64,000 nucleotides of DNA. It comes from Planctomycetota bacterium. GTDB lineage: Bacteria; Planctomycetota; Planctomycetia; Pirellulales; UBA7805. Location of the stretch: the NCBI GenBank assembly GCA_003389215.1, contig QQVP01000033.1, forward strand, positions 62,001 to 126,000. The letters are read 5' to 3'. The notes under the pieces were generated by a model, which was not told where the DNA came from, made no database searches, and was given only the letters and a program-made list of their open reading frames with translations. Positions 55,195 to 64,000 of this stretch are shown piece by piece. The position numbers were made by a program, and so were the translations under genes. Numbering within the stretch: position 1 is the first letter of the stretch; every line of letters starts with the position of its first letter.

Positions 55195-58176
55195 ATGGAC
55201 CAAGAACGGGAGCGAATTCTGGAAGATCTACGGGGCGTCGTCCGCGGGGACGTTCGCTGCGACGACCTGTTTCTCCAGCTGTACGCCAGCGATGCGAGCA
55301 TCTACGAGATTCGCCCCTTGGCGGTCGTCCGGCCCAGAGATCGCCGGGACGTCGTGGCCTGTTCGCAATACGCCTATGAGAACAACCTCTCGCTCTATCC
55401 TCGCGGGGCCGGGTCGGGACTGGCCGGCGAATCGCTCGGCCCGGGCATCGTGCTCGACTTTTCCCGCTACATGAATCGTGTTCTGGCGGTCGGCGAAACG
55501 AGCGCGCGTCTGCAGCCCGGGGTCATTCATGCTCATTTGAACCGACGCCTGGCAGAGGACGGACGGGTCTTCGGACCCGATCCCGCCATGAGCCGCGTGA
55601 CCACGATGGGCAGTGTCGTCGCTATCGACGCGGCCGGCAGCCATTCGCTGCGCTACGGCACGGCCCGCGATCAGGTCGAAAGCGTCGAAGTGGTCTTGGC
55701 CGACGGTGAAGTGATGGAGTTTGGTCGCGAGTCGCTCACCACGCTCGATGACCGCGTGGAGCGGAAGCGCGCGATTGTCGAGGAGCTGTCAAGCCTGATC
55801 GCGGCCAACGCCGAATTGATCGAGCGTCATCAGCCGCGCTTGCCGCGCAACCGTTGCGGCTATCAGCTGGCCGACGTCTTGACGGAGACCCATCTCGACG
55901 TCGCCAAGCTGCTCTCCGGCAGCGAGGGGACCTTGGCCACGATCACCGAGCTTTCTGTGCGCACGCAGCCGTTGGCGGCGCATCGCGGCGTTGTGTTGCT
56001 GCTGTTCGACCGTCTCGACCGTGCCGCCGCATCGGTGGTCGAGGTCCTGCCGCATGAGCCCTCAGCCTGCGATCTCTTGGATCGTCGTCACCTCAGCCTC
56101 GCGCGCGAGCACGATGTCCGCTTCGATGTGCTGATTCCCGTCGAGACCGAGGCGCTCCTGCTCGTTGAGTTTCAGGGGGACGATCTGGGCGAGTTGCGGA
56201 CGCGGATGCGGGAGCTGACCGCCGCCTTGCGTCAGCAGAAACGCCTGGCGCTCGGCTCGCGGCAGGCGATCGAACCGGAAGAAGTCGATTTCTTCTGGGA
56301 CCTGGCCCGCAAGGTCGTCCCCACGCTGCATCGACTCAAGGGTTCGACCCGGCCGCTGCCGTTCGTCGAGGACATGGCCGTCCCGCCCGACGTCCTGCCT
56401 GAGTTTCTCAACCGCATGTTCGACGTACTCAAGCGGCATCACGTCACCGCGTCGCTGTTCTCGCACGCCGGTCACGGGCAGCTCCACCTGCGCCCCTTCC
56501 TCGATCTGGCCAATGCGCAAGACATGAAGCTCATGGAGCCGCTGGTCGAGGAGCTCTATGCGGAGGTGTTTGCCGTCGGGGGCACCATCAGCGGCGAACA
56601 TGCCGACGGTCTGAGTCGCACGACCTTCATTAAGACCCAATACGGGCCCCTCTACGATCTGTTTCGCGAAATCAAGCGGATCTTCGATCCCCACAACGTG
56701 CTCAACTCGGGCAAGATCGTCAGCGACGAAGATCACCTGCTCACGCGTCACTTGCGACCGGTCGATGCGGGAGCCAACGGCGCCGCCGACGCGGGTGAGG
56801 GTGAAAGCGACGTGGCGGCGCCGCCGCGAGACGCGCTCGGAACGGTTCCCTTACAGCTGCAGTGGGATCGCGCGGAAATCGTGCTCGCCGCTCGCAACTG
56901 CAACGGTTGTGGCGCCTGTCGAACACGATTGCCCGACGAGCGGATGTGTCCGATCTTTCGCCTGGCGCCGCGCGAAGAGGCGTCGCCCCGCGCCAAGGCC
57001 AATCTGCTCCGCGGCGTGCTGACCGGAAAGCTCGAACCCGATGTGCTCAGCCGCGAAGGCTTCAAGGAGATTCTCGATCTTTGCGTCAACTGTCATCAGT
57101 GCCGCCTGGAATGCCCGGCGAGCGTCGACATTCCGAGTCTGGTGATCGAGGCCAAAGCGGCTCGCGTCGCCCTGAACGGCCTGAGCTTTTCCGACTGGTT
57201 TGTCTCGCAGCTCGACCTGGTTGCGGGCGTGGGCAATCGCTTCCATCGTCTGGCCAACTGGGCGATCAGCAGCCGCGTGGCGCGCTGGCTGCTGGAGAAG
57301 ACCTGCGGCATTGCCCAGGGTCGCAAGTTGCCGCGCCTGGCACCGACGACGTTTCTGCGCACCGCGGCACGGCGTCGCCTGACGAAGTCGGATCATCGTG
57401 GCTCGACCAAGGTCGTCTACTTTGTCGATCTGTATGCCAACCACCACGACCACGAACTGGGCCAGGCCCTGGTCGAGGTGCTCCAGCACAATGGTGTCGC
57501 GGTCTACGTCCACCCGCGCCAGACCCAGTCGGCGATGGCCATGATCAGCCTCGGGGCGCTCGACAAGGCGCGGAAACTGGCGTCTCGCAACGTGGCCGCC
57601 CTGGCCGAGTCGGTCCGCCAAGGGTATCAGATTGTGGCGACCGAGCCGGCGGCGGCTTCCTGTTTGGTACACGAGTATCGTCATCTGCTGGGCGACGAAG
57701 ACGCCCGACTGGTTGCCGAAAACACCAGCGACGCCTGCGATTATCTCTGGCGGCTGCATCTGGATGGCAAGCTGAAACTCGACTTCAAGCCGCTCAACCT
57801 GAAGATTGCCTATCATCAGCCCTGCCATGTCCGCTCGCTTGAAGTCGGCTCGCCGGGCGAGAACCTGCTGCGGCTGATTCCGGGGCTCGTCATCGATCGC
57901 TTCGAACGCGGCTGTTCCGGCATGGCGGGCACCTTCGGCCTGAAACGGGAAAACTACCGCGCCAGTCTGCGGGCCGGTTTCGACTTGATCACGGGCATGC
58001 GGGATGCCGATCTGCATGCCGGGGCGACCGAGTGCAGTGCCTGCAAACTGCAGATGGAACAGGGAACTTCCAAACCGACGGTCCATCCCGTCAAGCTGTT
58101 GGCACTCGCCTACGGGTTGATCTCGGAAGCCGACTCGCCCCTGGAACGTCGTGGTGGAGCCCTGACCGTCACATGA
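55195..58176 (+). CDS. FAD-linked oxidase / Fe-S dehydrogenase fusion (D-lactate or glycolate type)
   Basis: 993 residues. The N-terminal FAD_binding_4 domain has YPRGAGSGLAGESLG and the later AGSHSLRYGTARDQVES. An FAD-oxidase C-terminal domain contains SLFSHAGHGQLHLRP and ISGEHADGLSR, and two Fe-S clusters follow (CNGCGACR...CP; CVNCHQCRLECP). CCG-type cysteine domains close the protein (YHQPCHVRSLE, CSGMAGTFG, GATECSACKLQM). This is the YdiJ-like single-chain architecture, oxidising 2-hydroxy acids. The gene is read into moaD by an ATGA overlap. Confidence 0.92.
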   Translation: MDQERERILEDLRGVVRGDVRCDDLFLQLYASDASIYEIRPLAVVRPRDRRDVVACSQYAYENNLSLYPRGAGSGLAGESLGPGIVLDFSRYMNRVLAVGETSARLQPGVIHAHLNRRLAEDGRVFGPDPAMSRVTTMGSVVAIDAAGSHSLRYGTARDQVESVEVVLADGEVMEFGRESLTTLDDRVERKRAIVEELSSLIAANAELIERHQPRLPRNRCGYQLADVLTETHLDVAKLLSGSEGTLATITELSVRTQPLAAHRGVVLLLFDRLDRAAASVVEVLPHEPSACDLLDRRHLSLAREHDVRFDVLIPVETEALLLVEFQGDDLGELRTRMRELTAALRQQKRLALGSRQAIEPEEVDFFWDLARKVVPTLHRLKGSTRPLPFVEDMAVPPDVLPEFLNRMFDVLKRHHVTASLFSHAGHGQLHLRPFLDLANAQDMKLMEPLVEELYAEVFAVGGTISGEHADGLSRTTFIKTQYGPLYDLFREIKRIFDPHNVLNSGKIVSDEDHLLTRHLRPVDAGANGAADAGEGESDVAAPPRDALGTVPLQLQWDRAEIVLAARNCNGCGACRTRLPDERMCPIFRLAPREEASPRAKANLLRGVLTGKLEPDVLSREGFKEILDLCVNCHQCRLECPASVDIPSLVIEAKAARVALNGLSFSDWFVSQLDLVAGVGNRFHRLANWAISSRVARWLLEKTCGIAQGRKLPRLAPTTFLRTAARRRLTKSDHRGSTKVVYFVDLYANHHDHELGQALVEVLQHNGVAVYVHPRQTQSAMAMISLGALDKARKLASRNVAALAESVRQGYQIVATEPAAASCLVHEYRHLLGDEDARLVAENTSDACDYLWRLHLDGKLKLDFKPLNLKIAYHQPCHVRSLEVGSPGENLLRLIPGLVIDRFERGCSGMAGTFGLKRENYRASLRAGFDLITGMRDADLHAGATECSACKLQMEQGTSKPTVHPVKLLALAYGLISEADSPLERRGGALTVT

Positions 58177-58418
58177 TCATCGAAATCAAACTCTTTGCCG
58201 TCGCGCGTCAGCTGGCCGATGCCGAGACCGTCTCGCTGGAAGTGCCGGCCGGGGCGAGTCTGGCCGAAGTTCGCACGGCGCTGGCCGACCGCGTGCCCGA
58301 GTTGGCCGACCTGGCGGCACAGGTCCGCTTCGCCGTGAACGCCGCCTATGCCGACGACGCGACGCCGATTCGCGAGGGTGACGAGGTCGCCATGATTCCC
58401 CCGGTCAGCGGCGGTTGA
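58173..58418 (+). CDS. moaD: MoaD/ThiS-family sulfur carrier
   Basis: 81 residues with the ubiquitin-like beta-grasp fold (IEIKLFAVARQLADAETVSLE) and the C-terminal VSGG tail needed for thiocarboxylation. VAMIPPVSGG matches molybdopterin synthase small subunits. The ATG overlaps the stop of the dehydrogenase (ATGA). MoaE is not adjacent. The molybdopterin-dependent type of enzyme here is fhcB, 42 kb away. Confidence 0.88.
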   Translation: MIIEIKLFAVARQLADAETVSLEVPAGASLAEVRTALADRVPELADLAAQVRFAVNAAYADDATPIREGDEVAMIPPVSGG

Positions 58419-58602
58419 GGTCCGCCGCGGGCGTCGATTCGCGATCGATGCTTGCCCGCGACCACAAGGACGGCCAGATTGCTCGCACCGCGGGGCAGGT
58501 GTTCCCAGAGCGGCGACTCGACGCGATCGCCGTAGCCCAACAGAAACGCCCCGGGCAAGTGGCCGGCGAAGGGCAACTTGCGCGAGGCGTTTTGCGAGCG
58601 AG

Positions 58603-58686
58603 TGCCGAAGAGAGGACTCGAACCTCCACGGGCTAATGCCCACGTGGTCCTGAACCACGCGCGTCTGCCAATTCCGCCACTTCGGC
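58603..58686 (-). tRNA. tRNA-Leu(CAG)
   Basis: 84 bases. Acceptor GCCGAAG/CTTCGGC, anticodon stem CGTGG/CCACG with loop TTCAGGA (anticodon CAG), a long variable arm (TGGGCATTAGCCCG) as in type II tRNAs, and T loop GGTTCGAGTCC. CCA is not encoded. Confidence 0.95.
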
Positions 58687-58771
58687 TAGGCTCGGTTGGG
58701 CGCGGAACCGAATCACTCCTTATAGCCCATCCCCCAAAGACCGACAAGCCAGCGTCGGCCGGCGCAAGCAA

Positions 58772-58802
58772 AACCGCCTCGGCGCTTGGCACCGAGGCGG
58801 TT
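58772..58802 (-). terminator. Terminator after DUF1559 gene
   Basis: An 11-bp perfect stem, AACCGCCTCGG/CCGAGGCGGTT with a 9-base loop, lies 45 bases after the stop of gene 58847-59956. On the minus strand it ends in TTTTG. Confidence 0.75.
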
Positions 58803-58846
58803 GGATTCTCGAGACGCGGTGCGGCGCATCCTGGCCGCGTCCCTCG

Positions 58847-59956
58847 CTATTTGCCGAACTCGATGTTCTGGATGAAACGATTGTCGCGTCCCTGCCGCGA
58901 GATCAGCGCCCGATAGGCGAGCACTTCGATGTCCTCAGCAATCACCTGCACGCTGCCATCGCCGAAGAGATGATGCACGATCGTGGGATGATTGCTGCTC
59001 GGTCCCCACTGGAGATCTTGCGTTCCCAACCGGGTGCTGGTCGCGCTGGTGTTACCGCCACTTCCGTCGTTCACCAGCGAGTTGGCGCCCAGGAACGGCA
59101 CCTCGTTGGTGTCGTTGATGTCGACCTGTCCGCGGTTGATGCCGACGACGCCGTTGGTGTTGCCGCTACCGCCGTCGGGATCGGGGATAATGCCAGGAAT
59201 CGCGGCATACACCCCATCAATCCAGGCCGCGAAGCGTTCTTCCTTGGTCTCGCACATCACCGCTGTTTGCGACGGGGCGCGAAGATTCTCGACGCTTCCC
59301 TTGGCCCAGGGGTGGATGGCCCCGCCCTGACCTTCGCTGCGGACGCACTCCTGCCGGCTGAGCAAGGCGTCGAGGGTCGAGGCTCCCAGTGCCTTGTACT
59401 GCGTCAAGGCGGGCACCGGTTGGTTCGTATAGACATCGACGGCCACGGTGACCTCCTGGCCAACACTCGGACAAAGCAACGCTTGGATGACCTGCGACCC
59501 GATGCCGATGTTGCCACCCCACTGATTATTGGGGTCGTTGTCCCCGACGTCGAAGGGACCGTCGTCCTTGTCGAGATCCTGGAACTGAGTCTCCATGCCG
59601 AGATAGGGCATCAGGCGAACCAGAAAACTGTAAGGCGTCGCCTGCTCCCCGATCCCTTGCTGGCCGGGCTGCAAAGAGCCGAGGTCCAGGTCTTGGGCAA
59701 TCTGCGCCGCGCTGTCCCTCAGGCGGATGTTGTCGGGATTTGTATCGTTGATGAAGTACATCGACGAAGTCATCTGGTTCTTCGCCATCAACAACGCTTT
59801 GCCCAGCTCCGCCATGTTCTTGCGACAGGTGATCTGTCGCGCGTTCTCCAGGACCTTTTGCACCGCCGGAGTCAGCAACGCCAGCAGAATGCCGATCACC
59901 GCGAGCACGATCAGCAGCTCGATCAGCGTGAACGCCGATCTCTTCGTTCGTGGCAT
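58847..59956 (-). CDS. DUF1559-type prepilin-like protein
   Basis: 369 residues; GGGAGG precedes the ATG at 59956. The prepilin segment is [20 protein letters not shown], followed by [19 protein letters not shown]. The C-terminal box [14 protein letters not shown] fits the H-x9-DG type motif and includes GDG. The body contains a long extracellular domain with DPDNGGSG-like loops. It is a second surface pseudopilin-like protein, with a promoter like that of gene 38522. Confidence 0.92.
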   Translation of the reverse strand: MPRTKRSAFTLIELLIVLAVIGILLALLTPAVQKVLENARQITCRKNMAELGKALLMAKNQMTSSMYFINDTNPDNIRLRDSAAQIAQDLDLGSLQPGQQGIGEQATPYSFLVRLMPYLGMETQFQDLDKDDGPFDVGDNDPNNQWGGNIGIGSQVIQALLCPSVGQEVTVAVDVYTNQPVPALTQYKALGASTLDALLSRQECVRSEGQGGAIHPWAKGSVENLRAPSQTAVMCETKEERFAAWIDGVYAAIPGIIPDPDGGSGNTNGVVGINRGQVDINDTNEVPFLGANSLVNDGSGGNTSATSTRLGTQDLQWGPSSNHPTIVHHLFGDGSVQVIAEDIEVLAYRALISRQGRDNRFIQNIEFGK

Positions 59957-60092
59957 AACCCACCTCCCTAACGAAAGAATGAAATAGATATAATGCAACC
60001 GAAGTGCATGCCTCTTCTCCTCAAGCGGCGGAGATCGCGCCGCCGCTGCCGAGCGAAAAGATCGCCGGGTACACAGAGAAGAATAAGTTAGC

Positions 60093-60122
60093 ACTATAAA
60101 GCATTTCTCGGCGGACTGTCAA
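60093..60122 (-). promoter_or_regulatory. Sigma-70-type promoter of DUF1559 gene 59956
   Basis: On the minus strand TTGACA (60122-60117) and TATAGT (60098-60093) are 18 bases apart. The predicted 5' UTR of about 130 bases contains the perfect hairpin AGCGGCGG/CCGCCGCT (60024-60047). Confidence 0.65.
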
Positions 60123-60128
60123 ATTTTT

Positions 60129-60150
60129 CCCTGCAAAAGCAGGGCTTTTT
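60129..60150 (+). terminator. Small perfect hairpin with U-tract, or operator of the leftward promoter
   Basis: CCCTGC-AAAA-GCAGGG followed by CTTTTT reads as a rightward intrinsic terminator, but no plus-strand gene precedes it within 1.7 kb. It lies 7 bases upstream of the leftward -35 box, so it may instead be a regulatory palindrome. The remaining gap to 60418 has no gene. Confidence 0.5.
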
Positions 60151-60418
60151 CGATCTGCAGACCGACCCGGTCCAGGATCGCGTCCGGCCGTCCGCATCGC
60201 ACTCGTTAGGCCCGCTGGCCCGACGCCCCCGTGGCACTTCTCGGCACCCCGCCATTCCGTGTCGCGCTCGCGTGACTCGCCCGGCCGCGCCCCTAACTGC
60301 CTGCCACGCTTACCTCACAAACGATGGCATGCGAGAATGAGCCCAGGCCACCGGGCCGGCGCACGCCCAGGCCCGCACCCGTATTTCGCCCGCCACGCTC
60401 GATTGAGGGAACACCTCG

Positions 60419-63400
60419 ATGGCAGGTCATTCCACCGCCGTCCTCTGCGGTCCGGCCCGCTGCGGCAAGACCACTTGGTTGCTCGCCCGCTATCGCGAGG
60501 TGCTCCGCCGGGGGCCGCTCGGCGCGGGTCTCTGGCTGGCGCCCACCGCGCGGAGTGCTGGCGATCTGCGCCGCCGTCTGGCGGACGAGTCGGGCTTCGC
60601 CTGTTTGCAGCCGCAGATTCGCACCTTCGATCAGTTCTCTCGCGATGTTCTCCGCGGCGCGCAGACGTCGGTTCGCTTGGTGACCGGCCCGCGACGGCGC
60701 CGACTCATTCGCACCTTGATCGAACAGGCCCGCCGCCAGGGACGGTTCGCGCACTTCGATGCGATTGCCGAGACCGAAGGACTCATCCACCAGGTGGAAG
60801 CCTTCCTCAGCGAGTTGAAGCGACTCGAGATTTGGCCCGCCGAGTTACGCGCGGCCTGCGAAGCACGGGGGGCGGCGGCCAAGGATCGCGAGTTCGTCGG
60901 GCTCTACGAGTCCTATCAAGACGCGCTGCAGCAGCACGACCTCTTCGACGTCGAAGGCTGCAATTGGGCCGCCCGAGCTCTGCTCCAGGAAGGCCACGTC
61001 GCGCCCTACGAGGCCGTGCGCTTCGTGGTCGTCGATGGTTTCACCGACTTCACCCGCACACAGCACGAGATGCTCGAAGTGCTGGCCGGCCGTGTCGAGG
61101 AGATCTGGATTACGCTGCCGCTCGAGCCAGACGAGCGGCGTCGCGAATTGTTCGACAAAGCGCGGCGAACCCTGGCCGAGCTGGAGCGGCGGCACCCAGG
61201 TTGCCGCGTCGAGCAGCGGTCGGTCGACGACTCGCTACCGCCGCTGGCCAATCTCGCGGCTGCCCTCTTCGCACCGCAGGCCCCCCCGGAACCGCTGCAG
61301 GTCGCCGGACAGCTCGACGTCATCGCGGCGCCGCAAGACGTCGGCGAGCTGCGCGAAGTCGCGCGTCGCGTGAAGAAACTGCTGGTTCGCGAAGGCGTGC
61401 CCGCTGCCGACATCGCCGTCGTGTTTCGCAGTCTGGCCGCGGTCGCGACGTTGGTTCGCGAGGTGTTCGGCGAGTACGGGGTGCCGATCGATCTGGACGT
61501 CGAGGAACCACTGGCCCGCTCGCCGCTGGTCACGACGCTGCTTTCGCTGCTGCGGCTGCATCACGAAGACTGGCCGTTTCGCCGCCTGTTGGCGCTCCTT
61601 GTCCATCGCGACTTCTGCCCGGAAGGTTGCTCGACGGATTCGCTGGCGGTCGCGATCGAGTCGACGGAGCTTGTCATTCGGCGGCTGCAGATTCCCCAAG
61701 GTCGGGAGGAACTACTCACCGCCATGGCCCGCCTGGCAGAGCGACCTCCGCGGAGTGGCAACGCCGAGCAGCTGCGTCGCGACCAAACGTGGCAGTCGCG
61801 AGCCCAGCGCGGACGGGACGTGCTCGAACGTCTCGCCGCGGCGCTGGATCAGCTGCCCGAGCAGGCCTCGCTGTCCGAGTGGGCCATGGCGCTCGAACGT
61901 CTCCTGGTGGCCACCGGCTTCGTACCAAACGTGGACGACTCGAACGAGTTGTCGCCCGCTCGCCAGCGCGACGCCGCGGAGTTGGCCACCTTGCTCGATT
62001 CGCTGCGGCGTTCGGCCGACTTGCAGCGCGAGTTCGGCGGGCCGGAGGCCTACACGCACGCGCAGGTCTTCGAAGTGCTCGAGGACATCGCGGCCTTGGA
62101 GCCACTGCCGCCAACCAGAGAGTCGACCGGCCACGTCCGTGTGCTCGCCGCCACGAGCGTCCGCACGCTCGAGGTGCCCTACCTGTTCGTGGCCGGCCTC
62201 GCCGAACAGGCCTTTCCGCCGCCGCTCGACGTGGGCCGACTCTACAACGACTCGGAAACCGCGCAGCTTATCGACGCCGGGCTGCCGCTCCCCTCGCGAC
62301 AGCTCCGCGGTCGCGAAGAGATGTTGCTGTTCTACGAGGTCCTCACCCGCGCCACGCGACAACTCACGCTCAGTTATCCGGCCACCGACGCCAAAGGCGA
62401 GCCACTTCTACCGAGTCCCTTTCTCGACGAGGTGATTCGTCTCTGCGGAGAAGACCAGCTGCAGATAAAGCGTGTCACCGTGTTGCGACCGCTGCCGGAC
62501 ATCGACGAACCGCTTAGCGAAATGGAGCTGCGGATCGGCTCGGTCGAACAGGCCCTCGCCGGCGCGTTTGCGCCGCTGGCCGCCGTGATTGCCGGTGGTG
62601 ACCTCGCCACCGGCTCACAAAACCTGCTGCCGGCGATCGAGGCGATCTACAGCCGCGGCCATCTCGAGTACGGACTCTACGAGGGTTTGCTCGACGGTGC
62701 GGAGGTCGAAGCCCGTCTGCGCGAGCGCTACGGATCCCAGCGGGCGTGGAGTGCCAGCCAACTGGAAGAGTACGCCGCTTGTCCGCACAAGTTCTATCTC
62801 GGCGAAGTGCTGGGTCTCGAGCCCCTGGCCGACCTGGTGCTGGAGGACGATTACCAGCTACGTGGTTCGCTGCTCCATCACGCCCTGGCCACGGTCCATC
62901 GCCAGCTGAACGAAGCCCGCGGTCAGGCGGTCTCGCCGGTGGAGCTCGATCAGGAGGCGTTTCTCGCCGAGTTTTCCGATGTCCTGGGCGAGTTGCTCGA
63001 GAGCTGGGGCGCGCCCGCGGCGGTCGAGCGGGCCCTGCGCGAGATTGATCGTCGCAACCTGATGGATTGGGCCGGTCACTACCTGCAGCAACATCGCGAC
63101 TACGACGCGGACTTTGCCGAGTTCGACGAGCCGCCGCGTCCGGCCCACTTCGAAGTCGGTTTCGGGCTCGCCGATGACGAAGACGCCGACGAGAACTCGA
63201 CGCGTGATCCGCTGATCCTGGGCGAGGGGGATGAGGCGATCCGCATCTCGGGTCGCGTCGATCGCGTCGACGTCGGCCGCACGGAGGGCCAGCCGCTGTT
63301 CAACGTGATCGACTACAAGTCGGGCCGCCGCTCGCCCAGCGCCCGCAAGGCTTTTCGCGAGGAGATTGAAGCGGGGCGGACTTTGCAGTTGCCGCTGTAT

Positions 63401-63880
63401 GCCATGGCGATCGAGCAACTCGAAATCATCACCGGCGGCGCTTTGCCCTGGCAGGCCGGTTATTGGACGCCACGCGACAAGGGATTCGTCGCCAAGCGCA
63501 ACCTGCAGCTGCACGCGACCACGCCCGAGGGGATCCGGCCGACCGAGGATTGGGAGCAACTGCGTCCGACGATCGTGGCCCGCGTGGCGGCCCTCGTCGA
63601 GGCGATTCGCCGCGCCGAGTTTCCCATGCACAGCGCCGACGAGAAGTGCACCCAAAGGTGCAACTTCGCCACGGTCTGTCGCGTCCATCAGACCCGGGCC
63701 CTGGGCAAGCAGTGGAGCGTCGACCGCACCTCGGCCGAGGCGGGACGGGGCGGCGATTCGCGCGCCAGCGCCGACGAGAACACCACCGACGAAAAAACCA
63801 CCGACGAAAAAACCACCGACGAAAAAACCACCGACGAAAAAACCACCGACAAGAACCCCGACGAGAGGGCCTCGTCGTGA
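60419..63880 (+). CDS. addB: AddB-like helicase/nuclease subunit
   Basis: 1,153 residues. The Walker A GPARCGKTTW lies at the N-terminus (~10-19). Degenerate helicase domains follow, including a UvrD-like segment (YLFVAGLAEQAFPPP). A C-terminal RecB-type nuclease has NVIDYKSGRR (~961) and the iron-sulfur cysteines Cys in YAACPHKFY (~785) and CTQRCNFATVC (~1076). AddAB resects double-strand breaks up to a regulatory sequence in homologous recombination. The last ~35 residues carry TTDEK repeats not expected in AddB. The 4-base overlap with the next gene (GTGA) shows coupling to addA. Confidence 0.92.
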   Translation: MAGHSTAVLCGPARCGKTTWLLARYREVLRRGPLGAGLWLAPTARSAGDLRRRLADESGFACLQPQIRTFDQFSRDVLRGAQTSVRLVTGPRRRRLIRTLIEQARRQGRFAHFDAIAETEGLIHQVEAFLSELKRLEIWPAELRAACEARGAAAKDREFVGLYESYQDALQQHDLFDVEGCNWAARALLQEGHVAPYEAVRFVVVDGFTDFTRTQHEMLEVLAGRVEEIWITLPLEPDERRRELFDKARRTLAELERRHPGCRVEQRSVDDSLPPLANLAAALFAPQAPPEPLQVAGQLDVIAAPQDVGELREVARRVKKLLVREGVPAADIAVVFRSLAAVATLVREVFGEYGVPIDLDVEEPLARSPLVTTLLSLLRLHHEDWPFRRLLALLVHRDFCPEGCSTDSLAVAIESTELVIRRLQIPQGREELLTAMARLAERPPRSGNAEQLRRDQTWQSRAQRGRDVLERLAAALDQLPEQASLSEWAMALERLLVATGFVPNVDDSNELSPARQRDAAELATLLDSLRRSADLQREFGGPEAYTHAQVFEVLEDIAALEPLPPTRESTGHVRVLAATSVRTLEVPYLFVAGLAEQAFPPPLDVGRLYNDSETAQLIDAGLPLPSRQLRGREEMLLFYEVLTRATRQLTLSYPATDAKGEPLLPSPFLDEVIRLCGEDQLQIKRVTVLRPLPDIDEPLSEMELRIGSVEQALAGAFAPLAAVIAGGDLATGSQNLLPAIEAIYSRGHLEYGLYEGLLDGAEVEARLRERYGSQRAWSASQLEEYAACPHKFYLGEVLGLEPLADLVLEDDYQLRGSLLHHALATVHRQLNEARGQAVSPVELDQEAFLAEFSDVLGELLESWGAPAAVERALREIDRRNLMDWAGHYLQQHRDYDADFAEFDEPPRPAHFEVGFGLADDEDADENSTRDPLILGEGDEAIRISGRVDRVDVGRTEGQPLFNVIDYKSGRRSPSARKAFREEIEAGRTLQLPLYAMAIEQLEIITGGALPWQAGYWTPRDKGFVAKRNLQLHATTPEGIRPTEDWEQLRPTIVARVAALVEAIRRAEFPMHSADEKCTQRCNFATVCRVHQTRALGKQWSVDRTSAEAGRGGDSRASADENTTDEKTTDEKTTDEKTTDEKTTDKNPDERASS
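63782..63856. repeat. 15-bp tandem repeat in the addB 3' end
   Basis: ACCACCGACGAAAAA is present in four perfect copies (63782-63841) and a fifth diverged one. It encodes TTDEK and keeps the frame, so copy number can change without killing the gene or the downstream overlap. Confidence 0.9.
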
Positions 63881-64000
63881 GCTCACCCGCGGTCGATCGA
63901 CAAGCACGAACTGCCACGGCCCACGAGGCTGCGGACTCCGGCGGCCGGGCTGCGCGCTACACCGCCGAACAGCGGGCCGCCATCGAGACGCGGGGCACTT
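63877..64000 (+). CDS. addA: AddA N-terminus (UvrD/Rep helicase), truncated by window edge
   Basis: The GTG at 63877 overlaps the addB stop. The 41 visible codons end with YTAEQRAAIETRG, the adenine-binding Q motif that precedes Walker A in AddA/UvrD helicases. The ~27 residues before it are a non-conserved extension. The gene continues past the window. Confidence 0.8.
   Translation, partial: MSSPAVDRQARTATAHEAADSGGRAARYTAEQRAAIETRGT

Noticed and set aside
60259-62517. 752-codon Arg/Ala-rich frame inside addB
   Set aside because: Low-complexity out-of-frame translation; addB has conserved helicase and nuclease motifs in the true frame.

Overview
This is a high-GC bacterial window whose gene set points to a planctomycete, probably Pirellulales. 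The markers are two DUF1559 prepilin-like proteins with their own TTGACA promoters, a MoxR/DUF58/BatA/VWA operon with very large exported proteins, PQQ-propeller and DUF1080 proteins, a formylmethanofuran dehydrogenase subunit B (H4MPT-linked C1 metabolism), and a TMTC-like TPR membrane protein. The species cannot be fixed from sequence alone.

Bases 1-14,687 look like one integrated element whose left end lies outside the window. Its right boundary is tRNA-Arg(CCG), with the tRNA 3' end facing the element, followed by a tyrosine recombinase, an excisionase-like HTH protein and an XRE repressor beside a perfect palindrome. The cargo includes a DUF4236-TPR protein, a recombination-type adaptor, four PD-(D/E)XK nuclease-like proteins, two small membrane proteins, a DnaE polymerase-like protein that has lost its catalytic aspartates and carries a Tat-like N-terminus, a PPP phosphatase, a Cys-based phosphatase fused to an unknown domain, a WYL regulator and two structured RNA leaders. 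The block 1,208-8,270 is the best candidate for an undescribed nucleic-acid-handling or defence system; its function is inferred, not shown.

Bases 14,948-17,700 hold fhcB, a decayed Fur gene, an ISL3-type transposase remnant and about 700 bases without a recognisable gene.

Bases 17,733-34,780 form a tightly packed plus-strand operon of eight genes: two tandem paralogous exported proteins, a membrane/coiled-coil protein, MoxR, a 1,452-residue TPR-PQQ protein, DUF58, a BatA-like VWA protein and a VWA/glutamine-amidotransferase-like protein. It is probably an envelope-assembly or stress module in which MoxR remodels VWA partners.

Bases 34,997-50,658 carry a degenerate Ser/Thr kinase with a membrane anchor, a DUF1559 protein, a PQQ propeller with a methyltransferase-like insertion, a TMTC-like protein, a DUF1080 protein, an AAA ATPase, a VKOR-thioredoxin fusion and a DUF456 protein.

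Bases 50,672-64,000 are housekeeping: dcd, nth, a DUF309 protein, folE, a polytopic membrane protein, a zinc-ribbon membrane protein, a large FAD/Fe-S dehydrogenase overlapping a MoaD-like gene, tRNA-Leu(CAG), a second DUF1559 gene, and addB followed by the first codons of addA.
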